Under the pieces are notes generated by a model. It was not told the origin of the DNA and searched no databases. It saw only the letters and a list, made by a program, of their open reading frames with translations. The position numbers and the translations under genes were made by a program. A stretch of DNA of 6,284 nt from Actinomycetes bacterium (GTDB taxonomy: Bacteria; Actinomycetota; Acidimicrobiia; Acidimicrobiales; Acidimicrobiaceae): positions 1 to 6,284 of the forward strand of contig JAKBGL010000075.1 of assembly GCA_021833085.1 (NCBI GenBank), read 5' to 3'. Shown here in pieces: positions 1 to 5,210 of this stretch (the stretch's first letter is position 1; every line of letters begins with the position of its first letter).

Positions 1-741
1 CTCCTCTCCTCCATATCGATGGAGTGATCTTCGCAGCATCTGCCGCCTGTGCGAAAATGCCTCTTTCACAAGCGCAAAAGTCCACTCGTACTCATTAGCT
101 GTAATATCCCTATCTGGTAGGCGCACCAACTCCACGACGGCAGAGTTCACGCTAGGTTTTGGAATAAATACCGTCGGCGGCACCTTCATAACTATCTTTG
201 ACTTTGCGTAGTAACCTACTTTTACGCTAAGGGAGGAGTAGTCCTTCGATGAGATTGAAGCACACAATCGCTGCGCAACCTCAAACTGCACCATCACCAC
301 TAACCTTTGTATCGTCTTTACTGTCTCTAACACTTTGACGATGACATGAGAGGCTATATTATAAGGTAAGTTAGCAGCTAAAACATACTCTTTATCTGTC
401 TGAAGATAAGGAGATAGATCGTCCTTCAAAGCATTTGCGTGCACCAGTGAAACATTTTCAATTCCACGGCTTGAAAGAGTTTGACCTAAAGGTTCAAATA
501 TATAACGATCTAGATCTATCGCGACAACGGAATCGAAGTACTTAGACAAGAACACAGTAAGCGAACCCACTCCGGGTCCAATCTCTAGAACGCGGTCGTG
601 TCCACTAGAAGATGCGATACGAGCTATTTTCTGGGCAATGTTAGGATCAACAAGAAAGTTTTGACCTAAAGCCTTCGAGGGAGTAAGAAGACCTTGATCA
701 AGAAGAGACCGTAACTCCGATGCACCTACGCCATCTACCAT
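1..741 (-). CDS. rsmA: 16S rRNA (adenine1518/1519-N6)-dimethyltransferase RsmA (KsgA), C-terminus cut by window edge
   Basis: This enzyme uses S-adenosylmethionine to dimethylate the two adjacent adenines in the 3'-terminal hairpin of 16S rRNA, a late step in 30S assembly. The reading frame is open from an ATG at 741 to base 1, giving 247 residues without a stop; family members are usually about 270-290 residues, so roughly the last 25-40 are missing. Visible motifs are GQNFLVD (26-32), the SAM-binding loop EIGPGVGSLT (53-62), the acidic VVAIDLD end of the next strand (73-78), the catalytic NLPYN (124-128), FIPKPSVNSAVVEL (192-205) and FSHRRQMLRRSL (229-240). The start is fixed by an in-frame TAA directly before the ATG; no good Shine-Dalgarno sequence is visible. 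It follows tatD after 78 nt, as in many Actinobacteria, and is probably read from the same transcript. Identification is firm. Confidence 0.96.
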   Translation of the reverse strand, partial: MVDGVGASELRSLLDQGLLTPSKALGQNFLVDPNIAQKIARIASSSGHDRVLEIGPGVGSLTVFLSKYFDSVVAIDLDRYIFEPLGQTLSSRGIENVSLVHANALKDDLSPYLQTDKEYVLAANLPYNIASHVIVKVLETVKTIQRLVVMVQFEVAQRLCASISSKDYSSLSVKVGYYAKSKIVMKVPPTVFIPKPSVNSAVVELVRLPDRDITANEYEWTFALVKEAFSHRRQMLRRSLHRYGGEE

Positions 742-819
742 TTAAACAGCACCAAGACCGATGCCGACATCGTTATCAGGGACAACGTCTGCAACCGACC
801 GTCAAGCGATACGACATAA
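742..819. other. tatD-rsmA spacer
   Basis: The 78 nt between the tatD stop and the rsmA ATG show no terminator, no convincing promoter and no small ORF with a plausible start and product. It is where rpfB sits in many Actinobacteria; no remnant of it is visible. Confidence 0.5.
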
Positions 820-1599
820 CTAGAGAGCAAAAGCTCTGGTTGTATTCTCCCACACCAGCTTCTGGAAATCCTCCTTTGCTATCTCCAGATGATCTGAGAG
901 ATACTCGCCGGTAATCGATACGTTTGCAAACTGGTTTGGCTTCCCCCTAAGTGGTACCGGGGAAAGATAGGGGGCATCGGTCTCTATAAGTATGAGCTCT
1001 CGTTTAGCTATCAGAGCTGCTTGCCTTAGAGCATCTGAGTTCTTAAAGGTTACAATTCCCGAGAACGACATATAGATACCGTAGTCGTTTGCTGCTCTAG
1101 CCTCTTTTTCAGTGCCAACAAAGCAGTGAAAAATAGTACGCTCTGGAAGCTGTACAGAATCTAGCACCTCAAATGTATCTTCCCACGCATCACGGGTATG
1201 AATAACCAAGGTCTTGTTAAACCTTCGGGCCAGTTCGATTTGAGCTCTAAAAACCTCCAACTGAGCATCTCTAGGTGAGTGCTCATAGAAGTAGTCCAAG
1301 CCACATTCACCTACACCTACGATCAATCCTTGTTCGTCTTTCATCAAAAGAGACTCAAGGAACTCTACTCCACTTTTGCCACTTGAAAAAGCGTCATGAG
1401 GGTGAACTCCTACTGACGCGAATGCAGACACATCTGTGTCGCGACTACGGAGAGCACGTACATAGTCGAGAACACCTTCAGACTTCTCTGGAGTCGTGCC
1501 CACCGCAATCAGCCCCATGACGTTGCACTCCTGTGCAAAGGAAAGTTCCGTTTCAAGGTTCTCAACTTCAGGATGGCAATGGCTATCAAACCAGCTCAC
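820..1599 (-). CDS. tatD: TatD family metal-dependent hydrolase / DNase
   Basis: A 259-residue TIM-barrel amidohydrolase of the TatD/YcfH family, whose members are metal-dependent cytoplasmic nucleases. All expected metal and active-site residues are present: the HxH pair H7 and H9 in DSHCH, E98 in GVGECGLDYFY, H134 in LVIHTRDAW, H158 in IFHCFVG, and D208 in IETDAPYLSP. The length is normal for the family and the C-terminus ends in the usual helix (ENTTRAFAL). The start is a GTG at 1599 preceded by a clear AGGAG Shine-Dalgarno sequence five bases upstream (1605-1609). It begins 56 nt after the metG stop, and the next gene is rsmA. The metG-tatD-rsmA order is common in Actinobacteria, where rpfB often lies between tatD and rsmA; here there is none. 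The exact physiological substrate cannot be read from the sequence. Confidence 0.95.
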   Translation of the reverse strand: MSWFDSHCHPEVENLETELSFAQECNVMGLIAVGTTPEKSEGVLDYVRALRSRDTDVSAFASVGVHPHDAFSSGKSGVEFLESLLMKDEQGLIVGVGECGLDYFYEHSPRDAQLEVFRAQIELARRFNKTLVIHTRDAWEDTFEVLDSVQLPERTIFHCFVGTEKEARAANDYGIYMSFSGIVTFKNSDALRQAALIAKRELILIETDAPYLSPVPLRGKPNQFANVSITGEYLSDHLEIAKEDFQKLVWENTTRAFAL

Positions 1600-1604
1600 A
1601 ACGT

Positions 1605-1609
1605 CTCCT
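1605..1609 (-). promoter_or_regulatory. Ribosome binding site AGGAG of tatD
   Basis: On the minus strand AGGAG lies five bases before the GTG at 1599. It is the best Shine-Dalgarno match in the window and decides the GTG start of tatD, giving a protein that begins just before the DSHCH metal motif. Confidence 0.75.
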
Positions 1610-1655
1610 AACTACGATCGCCACCAAAAGCAAACTAAGGTGAATGGTCCTCATC

Positions 1656-3173
1656 TCACTCCACTTCTAGACGCGGAAATAAGGGGGCTGACTTTTCGAT
1701 AGCTGCTCCACCTCGATATTTTCCAAAGATTAGTTCATCGCGAATACTTAGAGGTACCTCAACACCTAAACGACTAAGAACCCTACCACTTGACTCTGGA
1801 ACCGCCGGGAGTAAAAGTAGAGAAACTACTCTAAGCAGCTCTAACACCGCACCAATCACCACGGTTATATACTCCACAGACGAGGATTTCCACGGTTCTG
1901 TCTGTTCCAAGTAAACGTTTGCACTTCTAAGTAGCTCCATAGATGCCTCTAGTGCTCCAACTGGTTGGAAGCTCTCCCAAGAGTGGACTACCCGGTCGAC
2001 TCTCTCTTGGAACGCAAATACCTCTGGGGGTTCTAAAGGACAAGCGGGCGTGACACCGTCTAGCTTGGAGGCTACGAGAGCCAAACATCTTTGCAGAAGA
2101 TTACCTAGGTTATTAGCGATATCGGCATTGTACGTCGAGACCATTCCCTCAATGGAGAAGTCGCCGTCGGAACCAAGGTGCGTCTCCTTCAACAAGTAGT
2201 ACCTCATCGCATCGATGCCGTACTCATTAGCGATCTCTAAAGGATCGACTGCCACCCCCCTACTCTTTGAGATCTTTTCACCTCCTGCAAGCAGCCAACC
2301 ATGGACGATTAACTTATTTGGAGGATCTATACCAGCTGCCATACACATCGCAGGCCACCATACGCAGTGGAACCTCAGTATGTCTTTCCCTAATAGGTGA
2401 TGAACATGCGGCCAGTACCTATCAAAGCTCGTGTCATCGGAGCCATACCCGATCGCCGTAAGGTAATTTATGAGTGCATCGTACCATACGTAAAAGACGT
2501 GCTCATGATCCCAAGGTACAGGCACTCCCCAGTCGATTGACGTACGAGTAATCGAGATATCCTCTAGCCCTTGATGGATAAAGCCCAACGCCTCATTGCG
2601 CCTGGTTGAAGGAGTGACAGCCTCTGGGAAATCATCGTACCACTTCAAGAGACGATCCTGGAATGCAGAGAGTTTGAAAAAGTAGTTCTCCTCCGTCATC
2701 TCCGTTACAGGTCGTTTGTGTACCGGACAGTTAATTCCATCTTCAAGTTCCGACTCGTTGTAGTATGCTTCGCACGCTACACAGTAGAGACCCTTGTAAA
2801 GATCTCTATATATGAAACCATTCTCATATATCTTGGAAAGAAAGCTCTGGACTGTCTTATAGTGCTCAGGTTCAGTCGTACGGATGAAACGATCGTAGCT
2901 AATTCCTAGATCATTCCAAGCGGCTATAAACCTCGTAGCCATGAGGTCGACCCACTGTTTCGGAGCCATACCATTATCGCTAGCAACTTGAGAGACCTTC
3001 AAACCATGTTCATCGGTTCCGGTCAGGAAAAAGGTGTCGCGACCCCACAATCTATTCCATCTTGCCAAGGTGTCTGCAACTACCATCGTGTACGTGGTGC
3101 CCAGGTGGGGCGTTCCGTTCACATAGTAGATGGGAGTTGTAATATAGAAAGAATCTGGACAGTTATCAAGCAT
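1656..3173 (-). CDS. metG: Methionyl-tRNA synthetase (class Ia), zinc-knuckle form
   Basis: Charges tRNA-Met with methionine, for both initiation and elongation. The protein has 505 residues, the short form without the C-terminal dimerisation/tRNA-binding extension found in E. coli MetG. The Rossmann catalytic domain opens with ITTPIYYVNGTPHLGTTYT; HLGT at 23-26 is the HIGH-type signature. The connective peptide holds a single zinc knuckle, C131-x2-C134 and C149-x2-H152, as in the Thermus enzyme. The KMSKS loop is KISKS (300-304). The helical anticodon-binding domain includes YNADIANNLGNLLQR (348-362) and the ANVYLEQTEPW segment (418-428). The ATG at 3173 is the first possible start because an in-frame TAG directly precedes it; no close Shine-Dalgarno is seen. 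A leader of 126 nt separates it from rsmI, and tatD follows 56 nt downstream. Identification is firm. Confidence 0.97.
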   Translation of the reverse strand: MLDNCPDSFYITTPIYYVNGTPHLGTTYTMVVADTLARWNRLWGRDTFFLTGTDEHGLKVSQVASDNGMAPKQWVDLMATRFIAAWNDLGISYDRFIRTTEPEHYKTVQSFLSKIYENGFIYRDLYKGLYCVACEAYYNESELEDGINCPVHKRPVTEMTEENYFFKLSAFQDRLLKWYDDFPEAVTPSTRRNEALGFIHQGLEDISITRTSIDWGVPVPWDHEHVFYVWYDALINYLTAIGYGSDDTSFDRYWPHVHHLLGKDILRFHCVWWPAMCMAAGIDPPNKLIVHGWLLAGGEKISKSRGVAVDPLEIANEYGIDAMRYYLLKETHLGSDGDFSIEGMVSTYNADIANNLGNLLQRCLALVASKLDGVTPACPLEPPEVFAFQERVDRVVHSWESFQPVGALEASMELLRSANVYLEQTEPWKSSSVEYITVVIGAVLELLRVVSLLLLPAVPESSGRVLSRLGVEVPLSIRDELIFGKYRGGAAIEKSAPLFPRLEVE

Positions 3174-3299
3174 CTAATTATTGACCGAGACCTTTACACG
3201 TCATACTCAGCGACAATTACCTTGTCGAATTGGGTAAATATAAACTACACAATAGATAAAACCTAGCAACGCTTCCATCGTTCGCCTACCATTTCAAAG
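3174..3299 (-). promoter_or_regulatory. rsmI-metG intergenic leader with weak promoter candidate
   Basis: The 126-nt gap before metG contains, on the minus strand, a TATATT that could serve as a -10 element (3237-3242). No convincing -35 sits 17 nt upstream; the nearest TTGCTA is 21 nt away. A start near 3230 would leave a leader of about 55 nt carrying the inverted repeat at 3211-3227. I see no T-box sequence (TGGNACCGCG type) and no SAM-riboswitch-like fold. The gap may be only a spacer in a longer operon. Confidence 0.25.
3211..3227. repeat. Short perfect inverted repeat in metG leader
   Basis: CGACAA and TTGTCG form a perfect 6-bp inverted repeat around a 5-nt spacer, about 40 nt before the metG start. 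Neither side is followed by a U-tract, so it is not an intrinsic terminator. It could be a small operator or an mRNA hairpin. A repeat this short could also occur by chance in a gap of this size. Confidence 0.3.
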
Positions 3300-4157
3300 T
3301 CACCCATCAAGTGAGTTTCGAATTTGAAGACATCTCTCGTAAAACTCAGACTTAGATACTCCATAAATCTTGACTAAGATGTCGACCACTGTTCTGACAC
3401 CTAGCCCTCTAGCCAAAAGCTCCTCCGCTAAGGTTATCAGAGTCGTATTTAAGCTTTGATCTTTTACTTCAGGGGCTCCCTCAATAGCAAAGACAAACTC
3501 TCCCTTTCTAGGAGCCGAAAGTACAGTTTCGCTAACGGTGCCCACTGTTCCATAAAAACACTGTTCGTGCAGCTTTGTCAGTTCTCTGCCCACCAAAACT
3601 CTTCGATCGTGAGGGAAGGTCGCCGTAAGGTCCAAGAGAGTACCCTCTATACGGTGAGGTGCTTCAAAGACCACAATCGCCTCGCTTCGTCTCGCGAGTT
3701 GTTCTAAGAGCGAGACTCGCTGAGCGCTCTTGTTAGGCAGAAAACCACCAAAGTAAAACTTTTCGGAGCGAAAGTCGCAAAGTGAAAGTATCGCGGTGAC
3801 TGCAGATGGTCCTGGAATGACGTACGGGGTTACTCCTTCAGATAGGGCAGCACCTACAACATCTCTGCCTGGATCAGAGATGTTTGGCGTACCAGCGTCG
3901 CTCACAAGTGAGACTACCTCTCTGTCACGTAACCAACGAGCCACCGTTGCAACGTCAACTGCACCATGCCCTCTAAGGGGGTAGATCTCCTTGTGTGAGA
4001 CCCCTAACAAACGCAAGAGTTTAGATGTTACCCTAGTGTCCTCGGCAACTATACGATCAGTCATCTCAAGTACCGATAGAGCCCGCTTCGAGATATCTCC
4101 AAGGTTTCCAATCGGAGTTGCAACCACGTAGAGAACGCCTTTTAAATCATCACTCAT
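3300..4157 (-). CDS. rsmI: 16S rRNA (cytidine1402-2'-O)-methyltransferase RsmI
   Basis: Tetrapyrrole-methylase-fold SAM enzyme that 2'-O-methylates C1402 in the 30S decoding centre. Counted from the ATG at 4157 the protein has 285 residues, a normal length. The sequence shows LYVVATPIGNLGDISKRAL near the N-terminus, AEDTR, SDAGTPNISDPG, YVIPGPSAVTAIL, GGFLPNKSAQR, VFEAPHRIEGTL, VGRELTKLHEQCFYGTV and GEFVFAIEG, all in family order. The last 40 residues form the usual C-terminal helical domain (VVDILVKIYGVSKSEFY). The start could also be a GTG at 4166, three codons upstream. I prefer the ATG because it overlaps the stop of the preceding DUF192-like gene in an ATGAGTGA arrangement (8-nt overlap) and has purine-rich GAGAGTGGACGGA just before it, which suggests translational coupling. 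Identification is firm; the start is likely. Confidence 0.96.
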   Translation of the reverse strand: MSDDLKGVLYVVATPIGNLGDISKRALSVLEMTDRIVAEDTRVTSKLLRLLGVSHKEIYPLRGHGAVDVATVARWLRDREVVSLVSDAGTPNISDPGRDVVGAALSEGVTPYVIPGPSAVTAILSLCDFRSEKFYFGGFLPNKSAQRVSLLEQLARRSEAIVVFEAPHRIEGTLLDLTATFPHDRRVLVGRELTKLHEQCFYGTVGTVSETVLSAPRKGEFVFAIEGAPEVKDQSLNTTLITLAEELLARGLGVRTVVDILVKIYGVSKSEFYERCLQIRNSLDG

Positions 4158-4485
4158 TCCGTCCACTCTCTACAAGTTCGAGTTGATCACCGACTCGTAC
4201 GCCCCAGGCTCTACTTATCTCAGGGGGGGCAATGACTAACCAGTACATCTTTGTCGGAACTCTAACAAAGCGCCAGGGCTTCAAGGTTGCTACAGATAAC
4301 ACCGTCATCTCACGATCTAAAACTAACACAAAGCCCGACCTTTGAAAGGCTGCAATCGCCGGAAGTCTCGTTGCACGTGCAACGACAACCTCTGTAGGAC
4401 CAATTGAAAGCAACCAAACTCCTCGCAGGATGCTTACACGCTTCGTCGAAGCTAAAACTGAACCGCTGTTCAACAGCCATGGCAT
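4150..4485 (-). CDS. DUF192-like small protein, strongly diverged
   Basis: An ORF of 111 residues from the ATG at 4485, overlapping rsmI by 8 nt. The opening MPWLLNSGSVLAS, the RG pair soon after, the VLVLDREMTVLSVATLKPWRF stretch and the closing WGVRVGDQLEL resemble, from memory, short actinobacterial DUF192 (UPF0127) proteins; the biochemical role of that family is not settled. The middle is unusual. Where relatives carry a SVHTxGMRFPIDVAF-like core, this one reads ATRLPAIAAFQRSGFVLVL, so the conserved His, Gly and Met are absent. The frame stays open to a TTG at 4578, but that start abuts the large palindrome, lacks a ribosome binding site and would add an odd Cys-rich segment (SSLCCVVCSC). 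The ATG is therefore chosen; it also lacks a clear ribosome binding site and may be leaderless. It is probably the first gene of the rsmI-metG-tatD-rsmA transcript. The gene is likely real; the family call is moderate. Confidence 0.62.
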   Translation of the reverse strand: MPWLLNSGSVLASTKRVSILRGVWLLSIGPTEVVVARATRLPAIAAFQRSGFVLVLDREMTVLSVATLKPWRFVRVPTKMYWLVIAPPEISRAWGVRVGDQLELVESGRNE

Positions 4486-4634
4486 ACAACTACAAACTAC
4501 ACAACATAGGGAACTTCCATATCGATCAGACTTACGAACTTTGTTAAGCAAGTTAGTGGAGGCTTCAGAAAGCGACAATATTGCCAGCGAGATATGCAGC
4601 CCTATATCTCGCTGGCAACTATATTGGGTTGGCT
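4486..4634. promoter_or_regulatory. Divergent intergenic region between DUF192-like gene and bL37
   Basis: The 149 nt between the divergent starts should hold the promoters for the leftward rsmI-metG cluster and for the rightward bL37 gene, because the unit to the right ends in a terminator. On the plus strand TTGCCA (4581-4586) and TATATC (4603-4608) are 16 nt apart and would place a transcript start about 20 nt before the bL37 ATG. On the minus strand the mirror-image TTGCCA (4618-4613) faces a poorer CATATC. A TAGTTT about 8 nt before the ATG at 4485 could drive a leaderless DUF192-like mRNA, but its -35 is poor. All of these are candidates only. Confidence 0.35.
4581..4618. repeat. Perfect 15-bp inverted repeat with 8-nt spacer
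   Basis: TTGCCAGCGAGATAT at 4581-4595 and its exact reverse complement at 4604-4618 flank the spacer GCAGCCCT. Allowing one bulged C, flanking ATA/TAT pairs lengthen the stem. Neither side is followed by a T-run, so it is not a standard terminator. It ends 16 nt before the bL37 ATG. It could be the binding site of a dimeric regulator, a 5' hairpin in the bL37 mRNA, or part of a two-way promoter. The repeat itself is certain; its role is unknown. Confidence 0.9.
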
Positions 4635-4718
4635 ATGTCAAAAAGAACCAACAAAAGAAAACTCAGAACCAAAAAGAAAGCCAATCACGGCAAGAGACCA
4701 AACTGTGGGCGGGGTTAA
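4635..4718 (+). CDS. Small basic ribosomal protein, bL37-like (27 aa)
   Basis: A 27-codon ORF, ATG at 4635 to TAA at 4716-4718, and the only credible plus-strand gene in the window. The product starts MSKRTNKRKLRTKK, continues KANHGKRPN and ends CGRG; well over a third of its residues are Lys or Arg. The Lys/Arg-rich head followed by ANHGKRPN near the C-terminus matches my memory of bL37, the roughly 24-residue 50S protein found in cryo-EM structures of mycobacterial ribosomes and encoded widely in Actinobacteria. It would bind 23S rRNA. The four-residue CGRG tail extends beyond the usual end. There is no strong Shine-Dalgarno sequence (GGGTTGG precedes the ATG). It is divergent from the DUF192-rsmI-metG cluster and convergent with the membrane protein gene, whose stop lies 28 nt away. 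I saw no terminator for it. The size makes it easy for gene finders to miss. Confidence 0.85.
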   Translation: MSKRTNKRKLRTKKKANHGKRPNCGRG

Positions 4719-4726
4719 GTAACTCC

Positions 4727-4747
4727 AAAAAGTCTAACTCTTAGACT
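4727..4747 (-). terminator. Intrinsic terminator of the desulfurase-membrane protein unit
   Basis: On the minus strand AGTCTAA, the loop GAG and TTAGACT form a perfect 7-bp hairpin, and the descending arm runs into five consecutive T residues. The hairpin begins at the second base of the TAG stop codon of the membrane protein gene. The plus-strand side is followed by A residues, so it should not stop bL37 transcription. The stem is short and AT-rich, so its efficiency is uncertain. Confidence 0.6.
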
Positions 4748-5210
4748 AAAAACGTGGCTTGAACAACATGAGGTAGAAGGCAGCTACATAAAGAACTGAA
4801 CAAAGTCCTGAAGCACGTGAAATGGACTTTGCTAACGTTCCAACGTTATCTGAGTTCTCCTCAAGGGCGAGGTGCAGCTTTCGCTCTGGAGGGAATACTC
4901 TCATGAAGGCGACGGCTGCCGAAACGACCCAGATTGTAACTGCGAGGTCAAACCACCCTTTGGTTAGATCACGTAGATTTCCCTTCCCAATTAGGAGAAC
5001 TAGCACTCCAAAAACTGGCACTAGTCCGATGAACATGCCTGGAATATTAGGCGAGCCATCGAAGTACTTCCGCGTCGACGCCGAAGGCCCCTCTCTTAGC
5101 AGTTTTCGAGAGAATACCCCACTAAAGATAACTGCACCGTAGCCAAGCATTCCTACTAGAACGTGTACGATCAGCAGCGTATCATAGATAGGCGAACGAT
5201 TACTTAACAC
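4746..5210 (-). CDS. Four-helix integral membrane protein, possibly DUF2269-like
   Basis: A 154-residue protein of unknown function with four predicted membrane segments, at about 11-33, 57-75, 86-104 and 133-151. A basic loop (SRKLLREGP, 34-42) follows helix 1 and an acidic stretch (ALEENSDN, 115-122) precedes helix 4. The opening IYDTLLIVHVLVGMLGYGAV, with a His inside the first helix, recalls small DUF2269-type membrane proteins, but I hold that family call loosely. There is no signal peptide apart from helix 1 and no catalytic motif that I recognise. The start is a GTG at 5210, with AAGG seven bases upstream, and it overlaps the end of the cysteine desulfurase gene by 11 nt, so translation is probably coupled. 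The stop codon overlaps the terminator hairpin, so it is the last gene of its transcript. That the gene is real is well supported; its job is not known. Confidence 0.85.
   Translation of the reverse strand: MLSNRSPIYDTLLIVHVLVGMLGYGAVIFSGVFSRKLLREGPSASTRKYFDGSPNIPGMFIGLVPVFGVLVLLIGKGNLRDLTKGWFDLAVTIWVVSAAVAFMRVFPPERKLHLALEENSDNVGTLAKSISRASGLCSVLYVAAFYLMLFKPRF

Noticed and set aside
479..674. Repeated TTGACCTAAAG at about 481 and 661
   Set aside because: Both copies encode Leu-Gly-Gln within rsmA, in the PLGQ and ALGQ positions; this is coding coincidence rather than a repeat element or -35 box.
720..914. 64-codon plus-strand ORF over the tatD-rsmA gap
   Set aside because: Most of it is antisense to tatD and rsmA, it has no ribosome binding site, and the product resembles no family I know.
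2988..3266. 92-codon plus-strand ORF over the metG leader
   Set aside because: It is mostly antisense to the conserved metG N-terminus, and the product shows no recognisable motif.
3174..3299. T-box or SAM riboswitch upstream of metG
   Set aside because: No T-box consensus or SAM-I-like conserved core is present, and the gap is short for a T-box leader.
4581..4618. The large palindrome as an intrinsic terminator
   Set aside because: Neither strand carries a T-run after the stem, and it sits between divergent starts where no gene ends.
4635..4640. Minus-strand TTGACA at 4641-4636 as a -35 box for the rsmI cluster
   Set aside because: The hexamer is perfect, but no acceptable -10 follows at 16-18 nt; TATAGT is only 12 nt away.
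4430..4744. 104-codon plus-strand ORF covering the divergent gap
   Set aside because: It is out of frame with bL37, runs antisense through the DUF192-like gene, and its product is low-complexity Lys/Gln/Ser sequence from the frame-shifted reading of the bL37 region.
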